Shown: positions 27,718 to 38,454, numbered from the stretch's first letter. The stretch: 64,000 nt of DNA from Methylocaldum sp. 14B (GCF_002005105.1 NZ_MSCV01000007.1:1-64000), one strand, 5' to 3'. Notes: a model not told the origin generated them from the letters alone. Numbers and translations are program-made.

Positions 27718-30015
27718 TCACGAATGAAGTCGATCTTCAACCGCTGGCGCCCATCTTCGACGCAACGTTCTTGCCGCCTCGACCATATGAGCCAGGGTTT
27801 GCTCCGCCTCCGGCCATCCGCGCGTCTTGAGTCCGCAGTCGGGATTGACCCAGAGCCGTTCCGGAGAAATGGCCTCGCACGCTTTTTCCAGAAGGCGCAG
27901 CATCTCCTCTTTGTCCGGTATGCGGGGAGAGTGAATGTCGTAGATACCGGGGCCGATGTCGTTGGGATAACGGAAATCGCGGAAAGCGGTCAGCAAATCC
28001 ATGTCGGAGCGGGAGGTTTCGATGGTGATCACGTCCGCGTCCAGATCGGCGATGGCCGGCAAAATGTCGCTGAATTCCGAGTAGCACATATGGGTGTGGA
28101 TCTGGGTATCGTCCGCCACGCCGGATGAAGCCAGGCGAAACGCTTTTACCGCCCAATCCAGATAGCCGTTCCGGTCCCGCCGCTTAAGCGGCAAACCTTC
28201 CCGAATAGCAGGTTCGTCGATCTGGATGGCCGCGACGCCCGCTTGCTCCAGGTCGTCGACTTCGTCGCGAATGGCCAGGGCGATTTGCAGAGCAGTGGTA
28301 GCTCGGGGCTGATCATCGCGTACGAAGGACCATTGCAGGATAGTCACGGGACCGGTCAGCATGCCTTTAACCGGCTTTCGGGTCTGCTTCTGGGCATAGG
28401 CGATCCATTCCACGGTCATGGGCTTTGGCCTTGACACGTCGCCCACGATGATCGGCGGCTTGACGCAACGGGAGCCGTAACTCTGCACCCAACCCTGCCG
28501 GGTGAAGACGAAACCCTCCAGTTGCTCGCCGAAATACTCCACCATATCGTTGCGCTCGACTTCTCCATGCACCAGGAGATCCAACCCGAGCGCTTCCTGT
28601 TTGTGCACGGCTTCGCGTATGGCTTTGCGCATGGTTTCCCGGTACAGGGCGTCGTTCAGCTCCCCGTTGCGGTAATCGGCGCGGGCCTTGCGGATGTCCG
28701 GCGTCTGCGGGAAGGAACCGATCGTGGTGGTCGGAAAGACAGGCAGCCGCAGCCTTTTCTGCTGCAATGGGATCCGTTCGGGAAAGGGCGAGTAACGCCG
28801 AAAATCCGCTTCGGTCAACTGGTCGAGACGGGCCCCGACCGCCGGATTGTGAATCCGCGGTGACGTCGCCCGGTTCTGCAACACCCGATCCTGGGCTTCC
28901 AGTTCGGTCCGGATGGCATCCACGCCCAGCCGCAAGCCTTTGTCCATGATCGCCAGCTCATCGAGCTTCTGCACGGCAAAGGCCAACCAGTCTTTGATCT
29001 CTGGATCCAGTTCGGACTCCGGCTCCACGTCTACCGGTACGTGGAGCAGTGAACAGCTCGGCGCCAGCCACAGCCGCTTGCCCAGCTCGGCACGGGCGGT
29101 TTCGGCCAGCGCCAGCGTGCGTCTGAGGTCGGTACGCCAGATGTTGCGGCCGTCGATGAGCCCCAGCGACAGAATTTTGTCCGAAGGATACCCGTCGACG
29201 AAAACCGGCACCTGATCCGGCGCTCTGACGGCATCGATATGCAATCCAGCCACCGGCAGCGCCTTCAGCAAGCTCGCCTGATCCGCCGCCGAATCGAAAT
29301 AGGTCGCGAGGAGAATTTTCGGCCCCGCCGCTGCCAGAGCGCGGTAAGCCTCCCGATAGCCGGCGAGCCAATCCAGCGGCAGGTCGAGCACGAGGGCCGG
29401 CTCGTCCATCTGCACCCAGGCGACGCCTTGATCTTTAAGTCTCCGGAGGATTTCCGCATAGACCCGCACCAGATGGGGCAGTAATTCCAGCCGGTCGAAC
29501 CCTTCTTCCTTCGCCTTGCCCAGAAACAAATAGGTCAAGGGACCGATCAGCACAGGCTTGGGATTGAGTTTCAGAGCCTTGGCCTCCTCCACCTCTTCGA
29601 ACAACCACTCCGCGCCCAGGCGGAACCTCGTGTCGCGATGGAATTCCGGGACGATATAGTGGTAGTTGGTGTCGAACCACTTGGTCATTTCCATGGCCGG
29701 CTGATCCTTGCTGCCTCGGGCCAGTTCGAAATAGCGGTCGAGATCCGGAGGCTCGTCGCCGAAACCGAAGCGTTCCGGAGCGGCTCCCAGCAATACCGCC
29801 ATGTTCAGCATTTGATCGTAATAGGCGAAATCGCCCACCGGCACCAGGTCGATCCCGGCTCGGGCTTGGAGTTTCCAATGCCGTTCGCGCAACTGTCGGC
29901 CGGTTTGCTTCAAATCCGAGAGACCGATCTTGCCGGACCAGTAGGCTTCCAGAGCCTGCTTCAACTCGCGCTTAGTCCCGATGCGGGGAAATCCCAAAGA
30001 ATGCGTCACCGCCAT
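27718..30015 (-). CDS. metE: Cobalamin-independent methionine synthase MetE
   Basis: A 765-residue 5-methyltetrahydropteroyltriglutamate-homocysteine methyltransferase, full length for the family. It starts with [20 protein letters not shown]. The C-terminal catalytic half contains the zinc ligands in THMCYSEF (H and C) and in [11 protein letters not shown] (C). It makes methionine without vitamin B12. GAGGAG lies 7 nt before the ATG. The divergent metR is the expected regulator. Confidence 0.97.
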   Translation of the reverse strand: MAVTHSLGFPRIGTKRELKQALEAYWSGKIGLSDLKQTGRQLRERHWKLQARAGIDLVPVGDFAYYDQMLNMAVLLGAAPERFGFGDEPPDLDRYFELARGSKDQPAMEMTKWFDTNYHYIVPEFHRDTRFRLGAEWLFEEVEEAKALKLNPKPVLIGPLTYLFLGKAKEEGFDRLELLPHLVRVYAEILRRLKDQGVAWVQMDEPALVLDLPLDWLAGYREAYRALAAAGPKILLATYFDSAADQASLLKALPVAGLHIDAVRAPDQVPVFVDGYPSDKILSLGLIDGRNIWRTDLRRTLALAETARAELGKRLWLAPSCSLLHVPVDVEPESELDPEIKDWLAFAVQKLDELAIMDKGLRLGVDAIRTELEAQDRVLQNRATSPRIHNPAVGARLDQLTEADFRRYSPFPERIPLQQKRLRLPVFPTTTIGSFPQTPDIRKARADYRNGELNDALYRETMRKAIREAVHKQEALGLDLLVHGEVERNDMVEYFGEQLEGFVFTRQGWVQSYGSRCVKPPIIVGDVSRPKPMTVEWIAYAQKQTRKPVKGMLTGPVTILQWSFVRDDQPRATTALQIALAIRDEVDDLEQAGVAAIQIDEPAIREGLPLKRRDRNGYLDWAVKAFRLASSGVADDTQIHTHMCYSEFSDILPAIADLDADVITIETSRSDMDLLTAFRDFRYPNDIGPGIYDIHSPRIPDKEEMLRLLEKACEAISPERLWVNPDCGLKTRGWPEAEQTLAHMVEAARTLRRRWAPAVEDRLHS

Positions 30016-30115
30016 GAGTCTGCTCCTCTTGTAGGTCGATTCGGAGCTGGCATGATCGGCTCGCGATGATTATTATTCAAACTCAACTTTTTCATAAACT
30101 TCATCGATTTTGTTC
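30016..30115. promoter_or_regulatory. Divergent metE/metR promoter region
   Basis: A 100-nt AT-rich gap between the divergent metE and metR. Several TGAA/TTCA half-sites occur (around 30075-30115), as expected for MetR, but no exact TGAA-N5-TTCA dyad was found. The regulatory role is inferred from gene order. Confidence 0.55.
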
Positions 30116-31042
30116 ATGATTCAGTCGATTTTGGAGCTGCGCCATTTGCAAACCCTGCTGGCCCTGGTGGAAACCGGCACCCTGTCCCGAGCCGCGACCC
30201 GGATATATCTCTCCCAATCGGCGATCTCGCATCAGATCAAGCAGCTGGAGGAGCACTACGGCGTCAGCCTGTTCGAGCGCAAGAGCCAGCCGCTGCGGCT
30301 CTCGCCGGCGGGCCAGCGCCTGCATACGTTGGCGGAAACAGTCATGAAACTGGTCGGAGATGCGGAGCGGGACGTCGCGCGCATCGCCCAGGGCGAAGCC
30401 GGGCAGCTCCGCATTGCCGTGGAGTGTCACACCTGCTTCGATTGGCTCATGCCGGCCATGGACCAATTCCGGGAGCACTGGCCGGAAATCGAGCTGGATC
30501 TGGTCTCGGGCTTCCACACCGACCCGTTGGCCCTACTGCTGGAAAATCGCGCGGAACTGGTGGTGGTTTCCGAGCCGCAGCACCGCTCGGGGCTTGCTTT
30601 TCATCCACTGTTCAGTTTCGAAATCGTCGGCTTGGTGTCGCGGCAGCATCCGTTCGCGCCCAAACGCTTCCTGAAACCCGAAGATTTCGCCGCGGAAACG
30701 CTGATCAGCTATCCGGTGCCGGACGACATGCTGGACATCGTGCGCAAGGTCCTGAAGCCGGTCGGTATAGAACCGAAACGGCGCACCGCCGAACTGACGG
30801 TGGCTATCCTACAACTGGTGGCCAGCCGTCGCGGCATTGCGGCCTTGCCCAACTGGACGGTTCAGAGCTATCTGGAGCGGGATTACGTCTTGGGAAAACC
30901 GATCGGCAAAAAAGGTCTGTGGAGCGCCTTGTACGCGGCGACTACCGCGCCGATGGCGACATCGGCCTTTATGCTGGACTTCCTAGATACCGTACGTTCC
31001 AGCAGCTTCCGGAACCTGCGGGGACTTCAACCGCTGTCGTAG
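30116..31042 (+). CDS. metR: LysR-family regulator MetR
   Basis: A 308-residue LysR regulator. The N-terminal winged helix-turn-helix reads LRHLQTLLALVETGTLSRAA, then SQSAISHQIKQLEEHYGVSLF. The effector domain that follows fits MetR, which senses homocysteine and activates metE. The ATG at 30116 is preferred over the TTG six bases earlier; no strong RBS is visible. The divergent arrangement with metE is the classic one and supports the name. Confidence 0.92.
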   Translation: MIQSILELRHLQTLLALVETGTLSRAATRIYLSQSAISHQIKQLEEHYGVSLFERKSQPLRLSPAGQRLHTLAETVMKLVGDAERDVARIAQGEAGQLRIAVECHTCFDWLMPAMDQFREHWPEIELDLVSGFHTDPLALLLENRAELVVVSEPQHRSGLAFHPLFSFEIVGLVSRQHPFAPKRFLKPEDFAAETLISYPVPDDMLDIVRKVLKPVGIEPKRRTAELTVAILQLVASRRGIAALPNWTVQSYLERDYVLGKPIGKKGLWSALYAATTAPMATSAFMLDFLDTVRSSSFRNLRGLQPLS

Positions 31043-31241
31043 CCGGTTGGGTCTGCCCGAAGACGGCTCGTAGGTAATTTTACGTGCTTACAAGGCGCGC
31101 AAAGGAGGCTTGAATAGAGTCCTCTGTAAATTTGTCGCACCTTATCTTTGATTTCCTCAGTCACGACCCGAACCTGTTTCGGTATCGATTTACACCGACC
31201 ACTCGTCGAGATCAGTTCCGCTCGATGTCGTCGACATTCCG

Positions 31242-31502
31242 ATGCGGTTTGAGCGTATAATGGATAAATCTTCCACGGCTATGAATCCTCGATTGTCACA
31301 ATCAAGCACCAAAATTCCCCTCGGTACGGCAGTACTGTATAAACCCAAACGACCGCGCTTTTTCAAGGACTCCTACCTCCCCGGTCAACCCGCCATCGTC
31401 AAACGCTATTCGCGCTTCAACAGCGACGACTGTTTTATCGAATTTCCTTCCGGCGGCATTTTGCGGGTACCCGAGAGCGACATCGAACCCGTGGTAGCGT
31501 AG
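31242..31502 (+). CDS. Small hypothetical protein
   Basis: Up to 86 residues from the ATG at 31242, or 80 from the ATG at 31260; neither has a clear RBS. The C-terminal 50 residues look like a small beta-barrel-type domain (GTAVLYKPKRPRFFKDSYLP, then CFIEFPSGGILRVPESDIEP), reminiscent of short binding domains. No family was named. It stands alone between metR and hisC. Confidence 0.5.
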   Translation: MRFERIMDKSSTAMNPRLSQSSTKIPLGTAVLYKPKRPRFFKDSYLPGQPAIVKRYSRFNSDDCFIEFPSGGILRVPESDIEPVVA

Positions 31503-31660
31503 CTACAATCTGGTGAATTCGGTAATCACCCCAAAATCGACCATGGGTCCAACGTAGCGATGTGGTTTGATGCCGCGGTTGCAGGCGTTCGGGTCCGTTG
31601 TGTGCCGTTGCTTCCGCCAGAGATCCCCGCGTTTTATGCCGGTGGCCGGTATGAAACGAC

Positions 31661-32728
31661 TCAGCGCGGCGATTCCAAGATAGACGCTAGCGCCTCCGCC
31701 AACGCTCGGCACTGAGCGTCGGTGCCGACGGTGATGCGCAGGAATTGCTCTATCCGCGGCTGCCTGAAGTGCCGCACGATAATATGCCGCTGCCGAAGCA
31801 GCGCAGCCAGCTCCGCTGCGTCCCTACGGGGATGCCGGGCGAATACGAAGTTCCCGCCGGACGGCAATACCTCGAATCCCAATCCGGATAGCTCCCGAAC
31901 GAGCTGATTCCGGCTCCGGATGATGGCTAGCCGCGTGCTCTCGAAATAGTCCCGGTCCTCGAACGCCGCCACCGCGCCGGCGATGGCCAAGCGATCCAGC
32001 GGATAGGAATTGAAGCTGCCCTTCACGCGCTCCAAAGCCTCGATCAAACCGGCGTCTCCGATGGCGAAACCTACCCGCAGGCCGGCCAGGGACCGCGACT
32101 TGGACAACGTTTGTATCACCAGCAGATTGGGGAAGCGTTCGACCGCCGCCACGGCGGATTCGCCGCCGAAATCGATGTAGGCCTCGTCTATCACCACGAC
32201 CGATTCCGTGTTGTTTTCGAGCAGCGCTTTGATATGGGCGAGCGGCAGCAGGCAGCCGGTAGGCGCGTTCGGGTTCGGGAAGATGATCCCGCCGTTCGGG
32301 CGCCGGTAATCGTCGATCCGGATGTCGAAGCGCTCGGTCAGCGGAATGCAGGTGTGCTCGATGCCGTAAAGACCGCAGTAGACCGGATAAAAACTGTAGG
32401 TGATATCGGGAAACAGAATGGGCAAGTCGTGCTTCAGCAGCGCTTGAAAGGCATGGGCCAGCACCTCGTCCGATCCGTTGCCGACGAAGATTTGATGTTT
32501 CTCGACGCCATAAAATCGGCCAATGGCCTCTTTCAGGCGATCGGCATCGGGATCGGGATAAAGCCGGAGCGTTTCGCCCATCTCGCCACGCAAGGTTTCT
32601 AACACCTTGGGCGAAGGAGGATACGGATTTTCGTTGGTGTTGAGCTTGATGAGATCGTTCAACCTGGGCTGCTCGCCGGGCGTATAACGCGTCAAATCCC
32701 GAATGGCGGGACTCCAAAATTTATTCAC
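31661..32728 (-). CDS. hisC: Histidinol-phosphate aminotransferase
   Basis: A 355-residue fold-type I PLP aminotransferase. [12 protein letters not shown] near the N-terminus is typical of HisC. The PLP lysine is K210 in [16 protein letters not shown], and the Asp of [10 protein letters not shown] binds the pyridine nitrogen. It makes histidinol phosphate in histidine biosynthesis. It is not next to other his genes here. It overlaps the upstream GNAT gene by 8 nt, so they are probably co-transcribed. Confidence 0.93.
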   Translation of the reverse strand: MNKFWSPAIRDLTRYTPGEQPRLNDLIKLNTNENPYPPSPKVLETLRGEMGETLRLYPDPDADRLKEAIGRFYGVEKHQIFVGNGSDEVLAHAFQALLKHDLPILFPDITYSFYPVYCGLYGIEHTCIPLTERFDIRIDDYRRPNGGIIFPNPNAPTGCLLPLAHIKALLENNTESVVVIDEAYIDFGGESAVAAVERFPNLLVIQTLSKSRSLAGLRVGFAIGDAGLIEALERVKGSFNSYPLDRLAIAGAVAAFEDRDYFESTRLAIIRSRNQLVRELSGLGFEVLPSGGNFVFARHPRRDAAELAALLRQRHIIVRHFRQPRIEQFLRITVGTDAQCRALAEALASILESPR

Positions 32729-33188
32729 GAATTACCGACTCCAGTTTCATGGGTATACAAATCACGCCCGAAACGTCGACCGCTTCGGATTGCCTGACGA
32801 ATCCGAATTTTTCGTATACGGCGACGGCATAACGAGACGAATTCACGGTAAACACACCTGGATTTCCGGCACTGAGACTCGCGGCTTTGGCGACTTCCCA
32901 GAGCCTTCTGGCCACGCCCTTGCTCTGGAAACGTTCGGATACGAACAAATGATAGAGATGGCGATTGTCCCTGATTGCGATCACACCGGCCAATTCGCCA
33001 TTTTCCTCGGCAAGGTGATAGCGGTAACCCGACTCCAGGTAGCTCCTGATCGCGACCTCGCTCATCGACTCGAGCAAGCGGCCGGCTCCTTCCTCGGAAA
33101 ATTCGTGCGCGATGTACTTGCCGGCGAGATCGCGAAGGAGCGCGCTGATGCGTCGCGCATCATCCGGAGTGGCAGCTCGAATGTCCAT
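32721..33188 (-). CDS. GNAT-family N-acetyltransferase
   Basis: A 155-residue GNAT protein: [20 protein letters not shown] at the start, the acceptor strand [20 protein letters not shown], then [19 protein letters not shown] with the acetyl-CoA-binding Q/R-x-x-G-x-A pattern. The substrate is unknown. It sits between a cupin gene and hisC, 19 nt after the cupin stop, likely in one operon. Confidence 0.88.
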   Translation of the reverse strand: MDIRAATPDDARRISALLRDLAGKYIAHEFSEEGAGRLLESMSEVAIRSYLESGYRYHLAEENGELAGVIAIRDNRHLYHLFVSERFQSKGVARRLWEVAKAASLSAGNPGVFTVNSSRYAVAVYEKFGFVRQSEAVDVSGVICIPMKLESVIRE

Positions 33189-33207
33189 TCATGGCTCGCC
33201 TGGAACC

Positions 33208-33696
33208 TCACTCGTAAGGCGTACCGTCTTTGCGGAAGAACCGATAAGAGCCGCGAACCGCACGCGCCTCCAAATCTTCGTCGGGATAGTTGGCAAGGTC
33301 CCCCGGAAGCCGGTCGCCGATTTCCAGATAGACCGCGACGGATTGTCCGCGGTTGATCAGCTGATGCCCGTCCGGCTGGCCGCCCGGAAATCCGGCACAT
33401 AGTCCGGGGACTAGGATTTGCTCCCCTTGCTCGGTTACCAGGGTCAATTCCCCCTCCAGAACGTAGATGAACTCGTCCTGCCGGGTATGCCAATGCCGCA
33501 GCGCCGACACGGCGCCCGGCTCCAGTGTGACCAGGTTGACGCCGAAGGTCTGCAGGCCCAGCGCATCGCCGAGAGCCCTTTTGCTTCGTCCGGCGGTCAA
33601 TGAACGGAGTCGTTCCGTCGGATAGGTCGAGGCGGTTCTGGCGGGAACACGGGAAGGGTCGAGCGCGGGTAATGTCAAAGATGTTTCTGTCTTCAT
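33208..33696 (-). CDS. Cupin-domain protein
   Basis: A 162-residue single-domain cupin, starting at the ATG at 33696 with GGAAA upstream; a TTG five codons earlier is less likely. The metal-binding motif 1 is seen in SALRHWHTRQDEFIYVLEGE (two His and Glu), and motif 2 in PDGHQLINRG (His). Such proteins are often small metal enzymes or sensors. The substrate is unknown. It is the first gene of the cupin-GNAT-hisC group. Confidence 0.85.
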   Translation of the reverse strand: MKTETSLTLPALDPSRVPARTASTYPTERLRSLTAGRSKRALGDALGLQTFGVNLVTLEPGAVSALRHWHTRQDEFIYVLEGELTLVTEQGEQILVPGLCAGFPGGQPDGHQLINRGQSVAVYLEIGDRLPGDLANYPDEDLEARAVRGSYRFFRKDGTPYE

Positions 33697-33781
33697 CGGG
33701 CAAATTTCCAATTAGGCTGGTTCGAAGAGTGGCTCACCGGTCGTCGTGCTTGGGGAAATCTCCGCTGCATTCGATGATGCT

Positions 33782-34207
33782 CTATGCGGACTGGAGGTCT
33801 TTCTCCATGCCGTCAATACCTGCGCTGATAGCACCGCGCACTAGCTCGGCCACCGATGCGGCATCTTCGGGCTGCGATTCGAAATCGATAGTCCACACTA
33901 CAACGCCCAAGCCATCATAAGACTTAAAGACTTCGACCGTCCCTTTGTAATAGGTTACGGGAAATGGAGATATCGGCCGAAGATATATCAATCGCATGTT
34001 TATGTCGTCGATTTCTTCAATAGTGTCTTTTATCTCGCCGCCGCCTGCTACGGTCATATATCGCAATGCGCCCTTTCCATCACCCTCTACTCTGCACGTT
34101 TCGATGAACGGAAACCAAACGTCGAGTCTTCCTATTTTTCGGATCGCTCCCCAAACCATATCGGCGGGGACATTTAGCTTTTTCGTAATCGGTTGTTTAG
34201 TAAACAT
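33782..34207 (-). CDS. SRPBCC-family protein (polyketide-cyclase/START-like)
   Basis: A 141-residue protein. AAGGAG lies 6 nt before the ATG at 34207, which decides the start. It matches the SRPBCC pattern: an N-terminal strand (KKLNVPADMVWGAIRKIGRL), a WFPF-E-C turn, and a C-terminal amphipathic helix (VAELVRGAISAGIDGMEKDL). It should bind a hydrophobic ligand in its cavity. Nothing nearby identifies the ligand. Confidence 0.82.
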   Translation of the reverse strand: MFTKQPITKKLNVPADMVWGAIRKIGRLDVWFPFIETCRVEGDGKGALRYMTVAGGGEIKDTIEEIDDINMRLIYLRPISPFPVTYYKGTVEVFKSYDGLGVVVWTIDFESQPEDAASVAELVRGAISAGIDGMEKDLQSA

Positions 34208-34714
34208 CGACATCTCCTTAACCAGTTTTCGCGATCGAATGAACACCTTTGTGACAATGCCGCACCGTTCTATCGATCTACAACGACTTCAATCTACAAC
34301 GAACCTTTTGGCGGCCCGTGCGGCGTACTGTAGCAACACGATCTATCGTTCGTATTGGAAAAAACCGACAAGCGGAAGCGGCACAGTCCTAAACAGCGTG
34401 GCCGAGCGTGAAACGGAGAGAAATATAGAGGCGCGAGAAATGGCCAAGAGGGTTCTTCGAGCGATAAAACAATCACCCTTAGAGCGTTTTCATCGCGCTC
34501 GTACGGCAAAACCGGCTTGGCGGACGTCGTTGGCGCCTTCGGCTCGGGTGAATGGATTCAAGTATTCGTAGGTCGGCAATCCTTTGCCGACGAAGACGCT
34601 CGCCGGGACGTGGCGTCGGGAAGGGGGGCTTCGGCGCTCCCGAAGACGCCGTTTGCGATTGGGAAGGATTCCCGACCTACTCGTGAGTGCCCGTACAGCA
34701 GATATGAAAATGCT
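34208..34714. other. Intergenic stretch holding a REPIN-like/GATTGGA composite repeat
   Basis: About 500 nt without a supported gene. GTAGGTCGGCAATCC (from 34568) and the inverted end CCCGACCTAC (to 34680) enclose a CTTCGG-CGCTC-CCGAAG hairpin and a GTTTGCGATTGGGAA box (34650-34665). It therefore combines both local repeat families. Confidence 0.75.
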
Positions 34715-35542
34715 CTAGCGTCCGGCTCCATGTAGATTCAATAATCCGGAAAACTGTATGGTTTTGGAAGCTTCCAATCGAGGATGGATGGATTCCGGCG
34801 ACATCCCGTAAAGCTCATGGAAATCGCGAATCATGTGGCTCTGATCGTAGTAACCTGCTGCATATGCCGCATCCGCCCAATTTGAAAGCATTCGGCGCTG
34901 GAAAAGCGCGTTCCGCAAACGGACGATACGAGCATATTTCTTGGGCGTAGCGCCGACATGAAACTGGAACCGCCGTTCGAGCGTGCGTTCGGTCAAGCCT
35001 AAAGTTCGGGCGAGCTTCGAAATGGGATGATTTCCGTTTGACTTATCCAACTCCTTGCACGCTGTTTGAATCAGCAAATCCTCATTGTCCCGATTCAAAA
35101 TCGAAAGCAAGAAATGCTCGACACATTGGACGCGCTCGCTAGCGCTCCTCTTAAGAGACAAGTTATCCTCGATTTCTTCTATCGAATATTTGGGGAAAAT
35201 ATCTCTACAGTCCACCCGCCTTTCGGCGCAATCTCTCACTATGCCGCGACAAAAAACATTTAACCCCCATGGGGTAAGGCGCGCCGAAACCCCGGATACT
35301 TTTCCAAAAGACCCAAGATCACTGCGAAAACTTTGAAAACCGGCGAGTCCGCTACGGGTTGTATAAATTCGGTCCTTGTGCGCCGTGGTCAATAAATCGG
35401 CATACAAAAAACATAAATAGGTTGCGGTATCCGGCAAGATCGTCAGCGCCGAGTTGTCAGCACCCATTAAATCGTCATAGTCCCAAATCGCCGTAACATA
35501 AGGTGCCAGCAAGCGAGATGGCCGAAAGATTCTTAAACTCAT
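34715..35542 (-). CDS. AraC-family transcriptional regulator
   Basis: A 275-residue AraC/XylS regulator. The C-terminal ~100 residues hold two helix-turn-helices: SKLARTLGLTERTLERRFQF, then YARIVRLRNALFQRRML and WADAAYAAGYYDQSHMIRDF. The N-terminal domain is of the DUF6597 type (RLLAPYVTAIWDYDD). It may sense a ligand. Target genes are not evident from the neighbourhood. Confidence 0.9.
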   Translation of the reverse strand: MSLRIFRPSRLLAPYVTAIWDYDDLMGADNSALTILPDTATYLCFLYADLLTTAHKDRIYTTRSGLAGFQSFRSDLGSFGKVSGVSARLTPWGLNVFCRGIVRDCAERRVDCRDIFPKYSIEEIEDNLSLKRSASERVQCVEHFLLSILNRDNEDLLIQTACKELDKSNGNHPISKLARTLGLTERTLERRFQFHVGATPKKYARIVRLRNALFQRRMLSNWADAAYAAGYYDQSHMIRDFHELYGMSPESIHPRLEASKTIQFSGLLNLHGAGR

Positions 35543-36486
35543 AATGACACACCTGTTTATCGAGCACGGCAGGCCGTGATCTCTCGGTTGTCCCTGCCCA
35601 TGAGTCGCGACTTTGAGAGGCGGGTAATTGAGCTATCTTGGGCCCAGCGCATTTTCATCCCGATAGTACGGACACCGCGACGGGAGAGATGAACGCAATC
35701 CCCCCTGGCCCAATGCTGTTAAGTTAACTCGTCATTCCGGCAGGGATTGCTCACCCCATCCCTGGGGTTCGTCCTACGGACCGTGCTCCGCACGTCCAAA
35801 TTTGCTCCTGGCAAATTTGTGCCGGACAAATCGGCAGGATGGCCGATTTGCACGCGAAGCGTCCGTAGGGTGCCGCACAGGGACTGTGCGGCATGAATCC
35901 AGGGCACAGGGAAATGACACGCCTCTGCCATCCATGGCTTCTGGACCCCGGCATTCCAATCGCAAACGGTGTCTTCGGGAAGGGCGTGGCCGGCGCTCCC
36001 GGCCAGGCCGTTTGCGATTGGAAGGGTCGCGACTAAAGCGACCGTTTGCGATTGGAAGGGTCATCCCAGCGCTCCTGGGATGACCGTTTGCGATTGGAGC
36101 ACCGAAGCCACCCTTCCCTGCCGGGGTGACGTCATTCGCCTTAACTTAACGGCATTGCCCTCCCTGGCCCCTTTTGCAAAGGGGGGAATGACGCTTGCCT
36201 CCCCCCATTGTGAAAGAGGGATCGAGGGGGATTCAAAACGCCGGCCGAGCACCGGATCCCTGTCGGTTTTCTCATCGGACCGACACGACCTAACGTCCAG
36301 TAGATGGCGCGTTGCCGCGTAAGCCGTCGTCGGTAAGCGAAAACGCCATATCCGCCGCGAATCTACGCCGCCAAAGTATCCCCGTCAATTGCAAGCAGGT
36401 TGAGACTCAGCGCACAACTCGAGACGTCCGGCCCGATAAATTCCGGAATGTGGCGCCCCGTCTCTTTTCAAAGACATGGACCCGGT
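35543..36486. other. Long intergenic region, mostly repeats
   Basis: About 940 nt without a supported gene. It contains several short inverted sequences (for example CAAATTTGCTCCTGGCAAATTTG near 35807), the GATTGGA-box array at 35954-36098 (listed separately) and C-rich/G-rich inverted stretches near 36170-36230. The sequence looks like accumulated non-coding repeats. Confidence 0.6.
35954..36098. repeat. GATTGGA-box hairpin array, copy B
   Basis: TTCCAATCGCAAACGG (35954-35969, inverted) then CCGTTTGCGATTGGAA at 36008, 36042 and 36084. Hairpins fill the gaps: TGGCCGG-CGCTC-CCGGCCA (35987-36005), GGTCGC-GACTAAA-GCGACC (36025-36043) and a 10-bp stem GGTCATCCCA/TGGGATGACC around GCGCTCC (36059-36085). 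Loops are conserved and stems vary with kept pairing. Confidence 0.85.
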
Positions 36487-38454
36487 TTAGTGCCGTTCTT
36501 GTCGTTCCCGCTCTTTTTCCGGAATTTTCTCTTTGGATGTGGCGGCATCGACCAGTGCGTGGCACGCGCTGTCCTCGGCCAAGCCGAGTTCGATCCAGGG
36601 AATCAATGCTGCCGCCGGAGTCAGGAGCGCTCCCAGCGCTACGGAAGCTGCGCCGCGGGCGATCAGGGGCGCAGGCTCGGGATAGGGGCGCGGCTTTTTC
36701 AGGTTTCCTTCGATCTTGATCGGATTTCGCGCGCTGAACGGGCTGAAGTCCTTGGGATGGGCGGTCAGGCGGAGATCCAGGGCCTCGGTGGCCAGATTCA
36801 CCTGGCCTTCCATCAGCACATTGGTATCGGTGGTATCCATCAGGAACAACTGAGTCTTCACCACGCCGTCGCTGACGATGAAGTCGGCGATGGTGCAGCG
36901 GACCGGAATGCTCGGATCCGTGCCGATGAGTTTCTGGAGACTCTCCGCGAAGTCGATACCGAACAGTTCCATCATCAGGTTGCTGATGCGGCCCTGTTCC
37001 ATCAGGATGGTTATGCCGCCGTCCGCGTGAGCGGCCATCTCCGCCACCGAGTTGCCGGCGGTGGTCAGATTCACGCGGCCGAAAAAGGTGCCGGCGGTTT
37101 CTTCTTCGAACGGGGTTCCGGCCACCAGCCGCTTGAACGGCACCTTGTCGATTTTTCCTTTGACTTCGGTCTGTAATTTGTCGCCGCGTGCGTTCAGAGT
37201 CACATTGGATTCGATCGCCCCGAAACCCACGGTAAGCTTTACCGGTTGGATCGTCAGCATGCCTTGATCCATTTTGACATGCACGGACACATCGTCCACC
37301 GGCATCCAGGGGGTCACGATATTGCTGCTTTGGAAGCGCACGTCCCCGTCGGCGGCGCGCAAGCCCTCCACGGGATACGGCTTGTCGGGAAGCAGTCTCG
37401 GGCGCTCCGGTTCCTCCGGGGACGGCGTCGGATCGGCACCGAAGACGCCCACGAAATCCTTGAAGTCGAGTTTGCGGGAAACCACGTCGCCTTGCAGGTA
37501 GGGCCGCTCGTCCCGCATCGTGAACATCAGGTCGCCGGTGAGATCGCTGTTGCCGAGACTGCCCTCGAACCCCTTCAACAGCCAGCGTTCGCCCTCACGG
37601 TTAATCTTTCCGCTGAACCGATACGGCGGCGTTTCGGGTATCCACATGGGCGCTATGGAGGCGAGCGCCGCGAGATCCGGCCCTTTCGCCTCGAACTGCA
37701 AATCGGGGCCCTGAAGCTCCAAGGGTTCGGCTATCGTGCCCGATACCTTGGCCTCGGTCTTGCCGTACTCGACTTCGACGTTAACCGGGAAAGGCTGATC
37801 TTCTTGCCAAAGATCCAGCACCGAACCGCCTCTGACCTTCAGCGTGAATTGTTCCTGCTGCAATCGGCCCTGGCCGCTCAGTTCGACCGCCTGCTCGTCC
37901 GACTCGCCGACCACCGTCGAAACGTTCATGTCCAAGCGGGTATCCGTGGTCGGATCGCGGAACAACAAGCGGCCGTCGTCGATGGCGAGGCTATCGATTT
38001 TCGGAACCCATCTTTCGCTAACGGGGGCTCCGGCCGGTTCCCGCTTCTCTTTTTTGTCGCCGAACTCCCAATTGGCCATTCCCTCGGGATTCCGTTCGAG
38101 CAATATGTGGGGTTTCGAGACGCGGACTTCCGGAAGCACGATGCGCCCTTTGAAGAGTTCCGGAATTCGGACGGCGAACGCCAGCCGGTCGAGGGTGAAC
38201 ATCTCCGGTTCGCTTCCCCAGGGCGCATTGGCCAGTTCCACGTCGTTGATCGTGAAGCGCGGCGTCCACGACCAGTCGGCGCTCAGATCGCCATTGATCG
38301 CGAATTCGCGGCCCAGGGACTTGCTGACCGCCGTGGATAGCGGCTCGCGAAGCCTGTTCAGGTCGAAGAAGGCTATGACGAGAACGATGGTAAGAATCAG
38401 AATCCCGATCAGGGCACCGATTCCGATAGCGATCCATTTCAAGACGCGCAGCAT
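36487..38454 (-). CDS. AsmA-family protein
   Basis: A 655-residue AsmA-like protein from the ATG at 38454 (GGGAAAG upstream; the TTG four codons earlier overlaps that RBS). There is one N-terminal membrane segment (WIAIGIGALIGILILTIVLV), followed by a large periplasmic domain with the AsmA-type start LSTAVSKSLGREFAINGDLS. The C-terminal AsmA_2 region (EGRVNL-like strands and QLFLMDTTDTNVLMEGQVNL) is followed by a Lys/Glu/Arg tail. AsmA-like proteins move phospholipids between membranes or aid outer-membrane assembly. It is monocistronic. Confidence 0.87.
   Translation of the reverse strand: MLRVLKWIAIGIGALIGILILTIVLVIAFFDLNRLREPLSTAVSKSLGREFAINGDLSADWSWTPRFTINDVELANAPWGSEPEMFTLDRLAFAVRIPELFKGRIVLPEVRVSKPHILLERNPEGMANWEFGDKKEKREPAGAPVSERWVPKIDSLAIDDGRLLFRDPTTDTRLDMNVSTVVGESDEQAVELSGQGRLQQEQFTLKVRGGSVLDLWQEDQPFPVNVEVEYGKTEAKVSGTIAEPLELQGPDLQFEAKGPDLAALASIAPMWIPETPPYRFSGKINREGERWLLKGFEGSLGNSDLTGDLMFTMRDERPYLQGDVVSRKLDFKDFVGVFGADPTPSPEEPERPRLLPDKPYPVEGLRAADGDVRFQSSNIVTPWMPVDDVSVHVKMDQGMLTIQPVKLTVGFGAIESNVTLNARGDKLQTEVKGKIDKVPFKRLVAGTPFEEETAGTFFGRVNLTTAGNSVAEMAAHADGGITILMEQGRISNLMMELFGIDFAESLQKLIGTDPSIPVRCTIADFIVSDGVVKTQLFLMDTTDTNVLMEGQVNLATEALDLRLTAHPKDFSPFSARNPIKIEGNLKKPRPYPEPAPLIARGAASVALGALLTPAAALIPWIELGLAEDSACHALVDAATSKEKIPEKERERQERH

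Noticed and set aside
33996-34571. Plus-strand 191-codon frame opposite the SRPBCC gene
   Set aside because: Its first half is antisense to a well-supported gene, and its second half enters a repeat.
35954-36098. A CRISPR array
   Set aside because: The 16-nt repeats are regularly spaced, but the spacers are hairpins with conserved loops, the first unit is inverted, and no cas gene is near.
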